Assembly (NCBI GenBank): GCA_963513935.1
Contig: OY740774.1
Span: forward strand, 24,819,949-24,883,948
DNA: 64,000 nucleotides
Direction: 5' to 3'
Source: Aphrophora alni
Lineage: Eukaryota > Arthropoda > Insecta > Hemiptera > Aphrophoridae
This document shows, one piece after another, positions 43,141-54,735 of this stretch (its first letter is position 1; each line of letters begins with the position of its first letter). The notes under the pieces were generated by a model that saw only the letters and a program-made list of their open reading frames with translations, searched no databases and was not told where the DNA came from. The position numbers were made by a program, and so were the translations under genes.

Positions 43141-43490
43141 CGTTCAGAGCCATAAGTCACTTGCTTTACCATTAATTTTTAGTTACTTTTATTTATTTTT
43201 ATACTGATGGGCTAGAACATGACTGTATAATAGGTTGTAAGAAAATAATATATTAATAATTTCAGTTCATTTATTTTTGTTCACTTATGTTCAGACAAAA
43301 GATATTTATTTTTATATGTTTTATTCCCATAATAATTATTAAAAATGTGAAACTACTATTACTTTTTGAAAAGAATAGGAGGTTATTCGTATCTCGAATC
43401 CTTAATACAGTGTCATCAACCGCGACGACACGCCTTCAACTGTTTGACTATCGTAACTCCTAACAATAATTAAAGACTTCATTAAGCTAC
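43141..43490. other. No recognisable feature
   Basis: AT-rich. No motif or family match. Confidence 0.4.
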
Positions 43491-43655
43491 TTTGTGTTCT
43501 GTAAGGTCACGGTAATTAGAGCCTTTAGGTTTATCTCTCAATTTAGCGTCCAAACATTTCTAAATTTATACAATGGGTAAACACATTGAACTTTGGATGG
43601 TAATTGAGAGACAAGTTTAAGAGATGTAATTAGGGTGACCTTCCCGAACACAAAA
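43491..43655. mobile_element. MITE-like inverted repeat, 165 bp
   Basis: Left arm 43,491-43,553 (TTTGTGTTCTGTAAGGTCAC, TTTATCTCTCAATT) is mirrored at 43,592-43,655 (AATTGAGAGACAAG, GGGTGACCTTCCCGAACAC). The arms differ at several positions; the spacer is about 40 bp. Confidence 0.8.
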
Positions 43656-44495
43656 TATCTAATGAGGTCTGTTATATACAAACATTCTGAAGATTGAGAA
43701 GAGTATTTCATTTACAAAATATCAGTTCGAAGTAAACTTAACTTATCTCGGATGTCGAGTATTGTACGATCGCCCACATTTTGTTTGTGCCTTCATTTAA
43801 CTCAGATTTTATCGAACATTCGACTGCGACATCGTTTGTCTGATCTTAATAATCTATACTGATAAACGTATTCATTAAAAGTAATGAATAATTTTGAAAA
43901 TTTTCAGTTGAGACCCCTTAAAAAGACGACAAAAATCCAAACAGTTATATTCACAAATACATTTATTACTGTTAGCAGTTTAGACCTCTACTGGTCATTT
44001 ACAAGTGAGAAACAAAATTTGAAATGATTTGTTACACTCTGTGTGTTGTTGTCATCGTATGAACTTGCCCTAGGTCCCTAACTTTTGCATAACTTAGGGC
44101 GGCTGCACACTAGAAAGATACGAAGATTAGCATTCAAAAATAAAGCAGACGATATTTTTAACGATCAGCTTTCATTCCAGTCCCGCCAATAGTACGATAT
44201 AGTTCTCACCACTTATCGAGGTTTAACAGAGATAAACATCAGTAGGACTCAACGCTTATACCGACAGTACTTCACCGGACATGACAGGGTGTACACCTAG
44301 TGAAAGACACGATTGTTTTAATTACTTTTTGTGTTAGTGTCAGTGTTATCGTAAACATTTTAATGTGCGACAAGTTCTTCTGAGTGAAGAATCTGACGTA
44401 TATCTGATGATGGAGTTACGACTCTGAAACTAGTCATAATGTAGAAATTTACTGAAGTCACAAGACGGACCATACAAGATAATATATTATAAGAT
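43656..44495. other. No gene; hammerhead-core-like string at 44,404-44,430
   Basis: CTGATGA, an extra T, a 5-bp potential stem GGAGT/ACTCT with a TACG loop, then GAAAC. No convincing stem III or cleavage site follows. The rest has no match. Confidence 0.4.
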
Positions 44496-44645
44496 AAATT
44501 AAAGATCCCTAGCTCACGAATATTCTCGTAACTTCAGGGTCGGAAGAGAACAAAAGTTGGTAGGAGTTATGACAACAGACAAAAGAGAGGAATTTAACTC
44601 ACCAATGGCTGCATGAAGAACTGTGTGGATCAATCTTGGAATTCG
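44496..44645 (-). mobile_element. SINE-A fragment, middle part
   Basis: AAAGATCCCTAGCTCACGAA, TTCAGGGTCGGAAGAGAAC, AAAAGTTGG and TGTGTGGATCAATC on the plus strand; tail and 5' end missing. Confidence 0.75.
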
Positions 44646-44821
44646 GTTTTTCACACACACAATTAGGTTATTTTTATGAAGGTTTATGATATAACCACAG
44701 CCCATATTGACAAAAAATAGCTACATACGAAAATATAAAATATCACAATAGTAAGTAAAATAAAACTTTTGTTAAATATATTAAAATTTTAAGTAGCATT
44801 TTAACATATGTACTATTTGTT

Positions 44822-45072
44822 TTATTGTTGTGTAAAAGTAAAAACTTCTTGGTCATCATCGTGTTATAAAAAATTGATGAAGAAAACAGTATACAATAAA
44901 CTCTCTAATACTCTAATGGTTATTTTTGTCAGAAAACAACAAAAAAGACTGGGTAGAAAACATGAACTAGAGGAATCTATCCCCCGAATATGTGTAAAAC
45001 TGTGTAAATCCAACTTGCATCCAACGGAATTGCCACAATCGTACTCACTATAGTGAGATTCTGAGAGCTAGT
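44822..45072 (-). mobile_element. SINE-A copy, start of tandem unit 1
   Basis: TTATTGTTGTGTAAAAGTAA, CTTGGTCATCATCGTG, GGAATTGCCACAATCGTACT and CACTATAGTGAG. About 10 percent different from the 54,478 and 63,731 copies, which are nearly the same as each other. Confidence 0.88.
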
Positions 45073-45178
45073 TTCGTGGACAAAATAACATCAAAGTTAG
45101 TAGCTTTCATAATTCGAATACCGACTAACAAAAAAAAGGTCAGAGTTTCACTCATATCTGCTATATTACAGTAATACA

Positions 45179-45622
45179 TACGTTGATGATTTAATAGCAA
45201 CGTTTCAAGCAGAAGCTCAGAACAAATAATTCTTCTCGACTCGAGACAAAAGAAAGTTAGCAAATGCTCGTCATTTTTACGCTGTAAGTCTAGCAGACGC
45301 ATGGATCTTGAGAGAAACACGACACATCTCTAGATTATTGGAACAATGTTCAGGATCCATAGACACACCGACAGACCGATTATGGATAAAAATTGAGCCA
45401 ACGACAGAAACAAAACAGCTATTGGAGAGGATATCAACAAAACGTTCACCGACAAAACGCACACTAGGATTAGACAGTGTACAAGTACACAATCATGTCA
45501 AAACGATATTTGCAAGAGATCCAGCACTAAGAGCAAACGCAAAGCTTGACCATAACATCACGAGTGAAAGAAGGAGTGCTAAACAGGATTCTCCTGGATC
45601 CAGAAAATTCAGAAAGTTGTGA
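45179..45622 (+). other. Unassigned coding-looking block present only in tandem unit 1
   Basis: The frame starting at 45,179 (YVDDLIATFQAEAQ) has one stop near 45,227 and is then open to 45,622, including the ATG frame of 104 codons at 45,308 (starts MRETRHISRLLEQC, contains DRLWIKIEPTTETKQLL and KTIFARDPALRANAK). The region is visibly less AT-rich than its surroundings. YVDD is the reverse-transcriptase active-site string, but nothing after it matches the next RT block I know. Unit 2 has about 30 unrelated bases in its place. It could be a transposon piece, a captured gene fragment or chance. I do not recognise it. Confidence 0.4.
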
Positions 45623-46529
45623 TGTTATAAATGCATCGCGTACACTCCCATTATGCATAATGAATAATTCAGAGGTATTAAGCTATTAGGTGGAATGAAT
45701 TTGTGATAAAGTGAGTAAGCCTTACATGACATAGCATGGGTAGTCTATGCGATAAGGTACAACCTGTGTAGCATTAGTCTATTTTAATAAAATGAAAAAT
45801 TAAAAGGCTTTTGTGAATAATCAACTTTCTGTGTACCGTTTAGATTCTTAGCCAAATCCGTGTACCAATCGTAACGAAATTTAAAAACAAGATTAACAAC
45901 TAAGCAGATAGATATACGTACAAGCCTAATTTAATTTTATAAGTTTATATTTCATGTTGCGTTTTAAGATAGAGCCATTTAAAAGAATTAATGCACGAGT
46001 CCAAAGTATTGAATAAAGCAGGTGCTTTCAAGAGTTAAATAGAACAGTATGGAGCAGTCGTACTTTAAAAAAAATTATAATATACAAATTTCCCACAGGT
46101 ATATAACTTTCATGGAAGTTGTTATATGCATTGATCTAAATTGGAGTAAAATGTTAAAATAGTCGGATACTTCACGTTTCAAACGAATTGGGCCAACAGA
46201 TACCGAAGTATAGGTTCGGTTTTTAAGTTAGGTAGGTACCACCGATTGTATAGATATCGATGGGTACAGCAAAATATGTACTACCAGTCTGAACGAAATA
46301 AATACAGTAATAAATCACAATGGAAAGAGAAAAAAGTCCTTAGAGCATTTAGCTTTTATTACTTCTGCCTCTGAATTGGTCTCTGTTTACAGTATCTGTG
46401 GTATTACTTACTGATGATTTCTGAATATTGTTGTGTGTTATTTAATGGGCTACTAGGTAGCTACTCTATTTATAGAATGAAAAAACATACAAGGACCGAT
46501 GTCTATTATTCATAAAATCACTACTTTAA
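45623..46529. repeat. Non-coding part of tandem unit 1
   Basis: Matches 54,860-55,794 with scattered substitutions and small indels; no motif-bearing frame. Confidence 0.75.
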
Positions 46530-46692
46530 TTTTGTTGTTGTTGTTTAAAGGAGTAACACCTCTCGGTAATCATCGCCTTATAAAAAAGAATAAAAAAGCA
46601 GAAAATAAAGACCTCTAATAGCGGCTGGTTCTGAAAATAACAAAAGTTAGTGAAGAGAGATCTGATAGGAAAGATGAAAGAGAGATAATCAT
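46530..46692 (-). mobile_element. SINE-A copy, 3' two thirds, with GTT/CAA tail
   Basis: TTTTGTTGTTGTTGTTTAAA shows the clearest CAA repeat (minus sense) after a tail with CTCTCGGTAATCATCGCCTT. The body ends at GAAAGAGAGATAATC. Confidence 0.85.
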
Positions 46693-47723
46693 TAAATAAA
46701 TTAAATCGGATAATAACCACATAAATTCGAAATGCACGTAAATGTACTAAATGCAGACAATATTTATGCTTTAGATGTTAATTTTTTTCCCGATTACTTA
46801 AATATCAATTATAAAGCACATTTTTCAATCAATCATTTTATTTGATTGGTACTAGAATAGTGACAGTACTATAAGTACTAAGCATGAACGATTTATCAAA
46901 CAAATAGATGTGCAGAGTTCTTGTCTGTGGAAGCTATTATTGCTACTGTCAATCAAGAAAGTTGAATCAAACGATAAAAACGAAATTCGATTATGTTCCA
47001 TAAGGAAACTGATCTAGTTTTCATAACTAGGAAAACGAGAAGGCTTTTCAAAGGAAGAATAAGTTGTAAATCTGTTGTTTTTAATTCGTACAGATTTTTT
47101 CATTGTTTAACTGATATTTAAAGTCGAGATATACAGATATTAACGTGCACTATTAGTGTTTTGTAGTGATCTTATGAAAAAGTTTAAGGGGACCTGGTGT
47201 GTTAAAAATGTAAAATATACACAACTTTTACATATTATTGTAGGTACTTTTTTTGTTTTGTGCGACATTCCACTATTTAAATTAAATTTATAAGTCATTA
47301 GCTATAGTTATAAGTTAACTTTGTTGCAAAGAGAGTTGTTGACATGGAAACTTTTAACTTCTGCTAGTATATGTTTTAAGTATGTACAGTTTTAACGCGG
47401 TTTACCGCTGCAAGTTTTAAAAGATATATCGTGAAATTTTTTTTTTTTTTTTTTTTTTTTACAACCTTGTAAATGTAGGCTATATCATAATAAAAAAGCA
47501 AAATTATTAAAAACACTTTCACTCTCAACAATCCAAAAAACAACAAAAGTAAAGAAGAAACAAAATATCTATAGTTGTCAGTAAAAGATTGACAACTAGC
47601 CATGGAGGCTGTCTTTGTATAGGCAATTTTAAAATTAGAATTTTTGCTGTTGTCTTATGGCATTAAGCTTCAAATTATGACTCACGTAACGAATAAGTTT
47701 TAAAACTTTTATTTTTTTCATAT
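46693..47723. repeat. Non-coding part of tandem unit 1
   Basis: Includes a T-run at about 47,439-47,460. Identical or nearly so to unit 2 from about 47,070. The 75-codon minus frame (47,376-47,603; repeated at 56,638-56,865) contains the T-run as poly-Lys and has no recognisable motif. Confidence 0.6.
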
Positions 47724-47985
47724 TGTCTTAAGGCAGAAAACCTCTCGGTTGTCAATATGAGAGATTTCCTCTCAGTTACCAAAAAAGAAGTAAATAACAT
47801 AAAATAGATATCCTTACCCCTTGAATACTCTAAAAGCTTCAAGCTCGGAAAAGCACAAGAGTTGATCAAGACATATTTGATAGGAAAGATGAAAGAGAGG
47901 CCTCAGACGACGTGAAAAAAAGGTTAAATCCAGCCAAATCTCTTCATGATTGCCAAGACCGTACTCATTAAAGTCAGCCCCAGAG
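47724..47985 (-). mobile_element. SINE-A copy with duplicated tail segment
   Basis: TCTTAAGGCAGAAAACCTCT then GAGAGATTTCCTCTCAGTT, as if part of the tail were copied twice. The body has TTCAAGCTCGGAAAAGCAC and GACCGTACTCATTAAAG. Confidence 0.85.
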
Positions 47986-48424
47986 GATATGTTTAAAAAC
48001 ATTTCGTGATATAAACAAAATATGCCCACGCAGAAAATTTGATTAAAATCGTTACACTTTATGTGGTATACAGAAAACTTCACATACAATAAATGGAAAA
48101 ATATAATTTTAAAAAGTTTTTTTTGTTCTTAAGTGACTTGCTAAATGGATATTTCCAAGGAATATTTAACCCATATCATAAGTTTCCCATTTCATGGTAT
48201 GTATACATGAAACATGAACTGATAAGTTTAATACTAGTTCCAAGGAACTAGGATAACCGACCGACGCACACCGGTAATCGCCCAATCAAAAAAGGAAAAT
48301 ATATTCATCACTAGTACACCACTAGCACCACGAAACCTTCCGTCAGCGCATGGCCCCAGGAGCCGTATTTACTTATTATCTTCAATAAGATAACCCCCAG
48401 TGGTTAAGTTAGTGTTTACGGCTT

Positions 48425-48625
48425 CGGCTATCACGAGGTGGATGTATACCTTGGGTTAGATACCTCTCTTTCCTCTTTCCTATCACGTATCTCTTTACCA
48501 ACTCTTGTTCTCTTCCGACCCTCATGATATTAAAAATTTGAGGGCTATGAGTCTTTATTTTATGTACTATTCTTCCATTTTTATTAAGCCATGTGGACCG
48601 AGATGTTTTTGCCTTTAAACAACTA
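48425..48625 (+). mobile_element. SINE-A copy in PAL2 left arm
   Basis: TACCTTGGGTTAGATACCTC (B-box-like), CTCTTTACCAACTCTTGTTC and GAGATGTTTTTGCCTTTAAA then CAACTAG. Plus-sense because of the inverted arm. Confidence 0.85.
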
Positions 48626-50945
48626 GGAGAAGAAACACATGTAAAAAAACTCACTATTAAAGAAAATAATTTGTTTTAATAGACGGTAAATATATAAAAA
48701 TATTTTTTACAACTATAATCAGGAATATACATATTTTTTAATAGTGATATTTTAACATCAGTAATGGGTTATTATAGAAAGAGGAATATATGAGTAATCG
48801 AAGCAAAATCTGTCTTCATAACAAAAAAATAATATTGATTTTTAAAAAATGTATAGTAAAGTTTTATTGGACGTTGTACGTAATTTATTGACTTCAGAAA
48901 ATAAAATCATTAAGGATAATGTTTTCTCGTGTGTGGTGGATATATAGGAACCCATTGTTAATGAGGTGAGAGGTTAATAATGCGATCCTTTGGAGGGTAA
49001 CTCATTTTCTGTGGTTCGTTATAAGTGATCCTAAACTAAATAAAGCATTAGTTGAAATTTATGAAGTTTTGTCAATTTGTGTCCAACGTTTAAGAAAGTG
49101 GCTGTCAGTAGTGGAGTTCGTAAGCAACATTATTCTCAGTTTAACGTACTTTTTCCAGTATACTCCAAGATCAAAAATGTTATACAAAATCCCTAAAATA
49201 AACACAATAAACACGTAAAACTGTATGCATTATAAATAAAAAATACAATTAATTAAAAATGAACTGTCTCAAGTATCTAAAACATTTTTTTTTTAAAATT
49301 GTAGCCGTAATATTTTATTAGACTGACTTTGTGTTGTTAAAAGAGGAGACTTTGACTCTCCGATGTTCGAATCACGAAAAAAACTCATTGAATCTATCAC
49401 ATGCGTGTTGAGTCTCTCGTAGTGTTTTATTAAATATAAATGTTAATTTGACCATTAAAAAATGTACACAAATTAGTTTAAATATAATAATAATAATAAT
49501 AATTTAAAGTAAAGAAATTAGGTAATACAGTAAGTTTCACAACATTAACTTTACTCGGCATCATATGATTTGTTGTTAGATATCATCAAGCCATTATATT
49601 CAAAACCAACGCCTAACATTTTTAGAGTGGTAACAACAATAAGGATAAAAAATCAGGGGTGAAAGGAAAAATGCAACATTGACAAAAAGGCCTTTACATA
49701 AGCTGATAAACATGAAACAGTTACCTCTAGACAGCATAAAACTAAACAATAGGCTTAAATTAGGCGGATAGTCAACCCCGTGTTCGAATCATTAAATTTT
49801 ACTAGGATTTCTGTCTAGAACCTATCACTTTAATCTAAATAAATCATAGTAGAATCTGCAAGAGTTGCAAGAATATTGAGCAAACTTTATGTCTAAAGAA
49901 CCTCTAACTATTGAGGGTCTATTTATTAAATTATTAACATAGATCCAGGTCAATCAGTCACAATAGTTAGATACATTCTAGATTGTCACTTATAATAATA
50001 TTTTAATTGGCTTAGTAATGGTTTTGTAAATATAATAAATGTTAAATAAAAGGTCTTATTAAACCATTCCAGTCGTAATTTCGAAAGTTGGGAGACCTGC
50101 GGTACGGCACTTTTATTCAATATTAGTTACAGAAAAATTGTAACGTACATAATTATATACTGAGTGAATGAAGAAACAAACATGGCTGCTGTTTCATTCC
50201 ATAAGTACAATAGTTAAAAAAAAACTTTAAGATGGTAACCCACCATAATATTTTGAGCAAAGTCTAGATGCATTAAAAAAACTTTCATATCGCCCACCAT
50301 TTTGCCTACATGGCGGTTACTCTAAATTTTCTTATAGAAGCACTATATAATATGGCGAATTTAAATAAATAATGTTATTTTAAGACATTTTATTTCTTCG
50401 ATATTTTGGGATATCGGAACCGTTTAAATGCTATAAGCACCTAAATGTATCAAACATTTATTAAACAAATTATAGCTAATTCCAGAAATATTTTTTCTTA
50501 TTTTTCAAAGCCGAATATACAAGAATTTTATAACAGAGCTTTGCAGAATGATGTAATAACTTTACTGTTATTATTAATAGTTCTGTAAGCTGAGGAAAAA
50601 GAAAATAGTAGATAGAAATAAAAATCATAATTTTCTGGTAATTGTCTAAAACATCCACTCCTTATAGCAACTGTTTATTATTGCTAAATGTATTACATCT
50701 TGGAATTAATGGCAAATTGTATTATCAACACTGTAACTATAATATGTTGTTTATATATCTTGTTTGCAAGGTCTAATACATCCAGTAATAATTACAAACT
50801 AGTGTAAGCTAGTAAGAGTTCTAGGATTGCTAGAAAAGCTCTGTTTTTATTAATTTTCTAAATTATAAGGTCTCAAAATTGGTCCATTTCCCGTACGTAA
50901 AACAGTTGAACCAAATTTATAATTAAAAGATAGATTAGATTGTAA

Positions 50946-50991
<46 letters not shown>

Positions 50992-53313
50992 AAAGTTTCG
51001 AAAGCGACATTTTGTTTTTTACTTAAGTACAGAACTAAAAAATGGCAATTTTATGCAGAAAATAATAATAATTTTTCTGGATAATAATAATGTTGGCGAC
51101 AATTATTCCCTAAAAATAGCTGTTATGCAAATTTTACAATGAAGTTTCGAAAATTTATACGAAATGATTCTACTGATTTCTTTTATTACACTTTTGTGGT
51201 AATTTTCTAACACACCTGAGTTACTGTGTAACTGGATGTATTAGACCTTACAAATAAGATATTATATCAGAAAGAAATACAGTAACACAATTTGTCATTA
51301 ATTCCAAGATATAATGCATTTAGCAATAATAAATAGCTGCTATAAGACACTAGATGTTTTAGACAAATACGAAAAAAATATGATTTTTATTTCTAACAAA
51401 AATTCTGTTTTTCCTCAGCTTACAGAACAATTAATAATAACAGTAATGTTATTACATCATTCTGCAAAACGCTATTATAAATTTCTTGTATATTCGACTT
51501 TGAAAAATAAGAAAAAATATTTCTGGAATTAGCTTTAATTTGTTTAATAAATGTTTGATACATTTAGGTGCTTATAGCATTTAAACAGTTCAGATATCCC
51601 AAAATATTGAAGAAATAACACGTCTTAAAATAACATTTTTTATTAAAATTCGCCATAGGATATAGTGCTTCTTTATGAAAATTTAGAGTGATCGCCATGT
51701 AGGCAAAATGGTAGGCGATATGAAAGTTTTTTTTAATGCATCTAGACTTTGCTTAAAATATTATGGTGGGTTACCATCTTAAAGATTTTTTTAACTATTG
51801 TACTTATGGAATGAAACAGCGGCCATGTTTGTTTCTTCAATCACTCAGTATATAATTATGTACGTTACTATTTTTCTGTAACAAATATTGAATAAAAGTG
51901 CCGTACCGCAGGTCTCCCAACTTTCGAAATTACGACTGGAATGGTTTAATAAGACCTTTTATTTAACATTTATTATTTTTACAAAACCATTACTAAGCCA
52001 ATTAATCTTATTACAAGTAAGTAACAATCAAGAATGAATCTAACTATTGTGACTGATTGACCTGGATCTACGTTAATAATTTAATAAATAGACCCTCAAT
52101 AGTTAGAGGTTCTTTAGACGTAAAGTTTGCTCAATATACTTGCAACTCTTGCAGATTCTAGTATGATTTATTTAGATTAAAGTGATATGTTCTAGACAGA
52201 AATCCTAGTAAAATTTAATGATTCTAAGAGGGGGTTGATTATCCGTCTTATTTAAGCCTATTGTTTAGTTTTACGCTGTCTACAGGTAACTGATTCATGT
52301 TTATGAGCTTATGTTAGGGCCTTTTTTGTCAATGTTGCATTTTCCCTTTCACCCCTGATTGTTCCTTATTGTTGTTACTACTCTAAAAATGTTAGACGTT
52401 GGTTTTGAATATAATGGCTTGATGATATCTAACAACAAATCATATGATGCCGAGTAAAGTTAATTTTGTGAAACTTACTGTATTACCTAATTTCATTACA
52501 TTTAATTATTATTATAATATTTAAACTAATTTGTGTACATTTTTTAATGGTCAAATTAACATTCATTTATATTTAATAAAACTACGAGAGATTCAACATG
52601 CATGTAAGAGATTCAATGAGACTTTTTGGGATTCGAGCATCGAAGAGTCAAAGTCTCCTCTTTAAAAACAAAAAGTATGTCTTACAGTTTTACGTGTTTG
52701 TTGTGTTTATTTTAGGCATTTTTTTACAACTTTTGTTCTTGGAGCGAACTGGAAAAACTGCGTGAAATTGAGAATAATGTTGCTTTATAAATAACACTTA
52801 ATAAAATGTTTCTGGGCACAAATTGACATAACTTTATAAAGTACAACTAATGTTTTATTCAGTTTAGGAGCATTTATTACGGACTGTGCAAAGGATTATA
52901 TCGTTCCCTCACCTCATTAACAATCGGTTTCTATTTATTTAACGCCACCACACAGGAGAACACATTATCCTTGATGATTTTATTTTCTGAAGTCAATAAA
53001 TTACGTATAACGTCCAATAAAATTCTACTATACACTTTTATAAAACCAATATTATGTCTTTATTACAAATACAGATTTTTCTTAGATTACTCATATTTTT
53101 ATCTTTCTATAACCCATTACTTAAAAAATAAATGATGTTAAAGTGCTACTATAAAAAAAAATACAAAAAATAATAATAAATAAATAGAAAATTCTTAATT
53201 ATATTACCAAAATTTTTTATATATAGTTACGCTTATATGTGAACAAAAATATTATTTTCTTTAATAGTAGTGTTTGTACATATTATATATGACATAGTGC
53301 ATAGTCTTATGTT

Positions 53314-53527
53314 GGTTGTTTAAAGGCGAAACACTTTTCAGTCCTCATCGCCTAGTAAGAAAATAGATAGAAGAGAATATAATATACATAACCCATATCC
53401 CCCCCCCCCATAAAAATAAAGAGACACCTCATAGGAAAGAGGAAAGAGAGGTATCTAACCCAAGGTATAGATCCAGGTACGACCCTTCCTGACGGCGAAA
53501 CCCATACCCACTAAGTGAGCCATTGAG
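53314..53527 (-). mobile_element. SINE-A copy in PAL2 right arm
   Basis: GGTTGTTTAAAGGCGAAACA, CAGTCCTCATCGCC, a C-run at about 53,399-53,409, GAGAGGTATCTAACCCAAGG and CACTAAGTGAGCC. The middle has been lost around the C-run. Confidence 0.85.
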
Positions 53528-53799
53528 AGTTTTCTTATTGAAGATAATTAAATACAGAATTGCTTCTACACATTTTTACGAAATGTAAATATACATACAT
53601 ATATGTACATATATACTACATTTTTGAAAGTTATTGCAAGTTATCATGAGCTTAATTAGCTTATGCCATAAGTCGATCTAAGCGTGAAACGTATTTAATT
53701 TTAATTGAGTTTAAAATGGTCAAGGTTTATTATTTTTTAAAAAATTATTACTGAATTTTTTTACTTTTACTTTCGAATTGCCACACTGGTGTATGCCTT

Positions 53800-54210
53800 T
53801 AACCTTCGCAAATGAAGTTAGAAACATAATCGATTTAACTGATTTGAGAAATTACGATTTTAAAACATATCATAGGGCTTTTTTGAATTCAATTATTATC
53901 GAACCGGAATTTTGGAAGTTATGATTAACATTATGTTTAGTATGGGACCATAGAGTTTATGCTTGAGCAAAATTAGATGAAAATTGTTAGATCCAATTTT
54001 GAGTTTTACTGTGAGGCAACTACTCCCAAACTTAAAGTTAACAAAATAATAATAATAAAAACGACTCGATCAAAATATGTATACATATCAAATTTTATAT
54101 AAATCGGTCCATTCCTTTGGGGTGTTGAGAGCCGCACATACAACAGATTAGATGGGTGACAGATATAATTCAACAAATTTGCAGGACACAGGGTAATTGA
54201 GAATGGATAT
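53800..54210. repeat. Dispersed repeat family E, unit 1 copy
   Basis: Contains GAGAAATTACGATTTTAAAA, CTTGAGCAAAATTAGATG and GCACATACAACAGATTAG. Repeated at 63,053-63,463 and related to 36,780-37,145. Confidence 0.6.
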
Positions 54211-54477
54211 TGTCAAGTTTTCCGCTATTCATTTTGAAGGCCGATAAAATTCAATACATGGAAAAAATTCGACCATATCACAGGTTTTTTTTTTAATAAC
54301 TTATAACTTTAAGGCAGTTGCTACAAGAACAAATCTGATATTTCCAATTTTCTAAAATAGGCTCATGGGTTTGATCTAAATTTGGTCAAATCTAGCCTCT
54401 GCGGTCACAAAAGTCTTCTCGGTAACCATCTCTCCAAAAATCTTAGGTAGCGTTTAAACACAGGTACGATTTATTTT

Positions 54478-54735
54478 ATTGTTGTGTAAAAGCAAAAATT
54501 CTTGGTCATCATCGTCTTATAAAACAGTAGTTAAGAAAACAGTATACAATAAACTCCTAGCCCTCTAATACTCTACTGGTTATTTTTGTCAGAAAACAAC
54601 AAGAGTTGGTCTAGAGAGACGTGGTACAAAACATAAACTAGAGGATCTAACTCACGAATTTGTGTAAAACTGTGTAGATCCAGCTTGCATCCAACGGGAT
54701 TGCCACGCTCGTACTCACTATAGTGAGTCCCTAAT
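54478..54735 (-). mobile_element. SINE-A copy, start of tandem unit 2
   Basis: TTGTTGTGTAAAAGCAAAAA, TCTTGGTCATCATCGTC, GGGATTGCCACGCTCGTACT and the perfect palindrome ACTCACTATAGTGAGT at 54,713-54,728. The sense A-box-like string is TGGCAATCCCG. Confidence 0.92.

Larger units (their letters stand above)
48365..53556. repeat. PAL2, first copy: 5.2-kb palindrome
   Basis: Left arm 48,365-50,798 and right arm 51,230-53,556 are reverse complements with roughly 90 percent or more identity where compared. Example: ATTCCAGAAATATTTTTTCT at 50,479 and AGAAAAAATATTTCTGGAAT at 51,509. The spacer of about 430 bp holds a TA run (about 50,953-50,988). Each arm ends outward in a SINE-A copy whose tail points inward. 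No transposase frame is present; the 60- and 72-codon frames at 50,476 and 51,314 are the same arm sequence seen from both sides. A foldback element or an inverted duplication are both possible. Confidence 0.93.
44790..54439. repeat. Tandem unit 1 (about 9.65 kb)
   Basis: Homologous to unit 2 (54,440-63,692). From about 47,070 to its end the match is nearly perfect (9,262- then 9,252/9,253-bp offset). The first 2.3 kb is clearly more diverged, and 45,175-45,610 has no counterpart in unit 2. The edges are set by loss of similarity near 44,790. Confidence 0.92.

Noticed and set aside
47376..47603. 75-codon minus frame repeated exactly at 56,638-56,865, which might look like a conserved gene pair.
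   Set aside because: The identity comes from the tandem duplication of the whole 9-kb unit; the frame contains a poly-Lys run from a T-run and no motif.
50476..51532. Two similar frames of 60 and 72 codons on opposite strands, repeated again 9 kb later.
   Set aside because: They are the same palindrome-arm sequence read from each side; similarity does not imply coding.
54713..54728. ACTCACTATAG inside the SINE-A terminal palindrome looks like the phage T7 promoter core.
   Set aside because: Only the inner part matches, the upstream TAATACG is absent, and it is explained by the palindrome ACTCACTATAGTGAGT that ends SINE-A.
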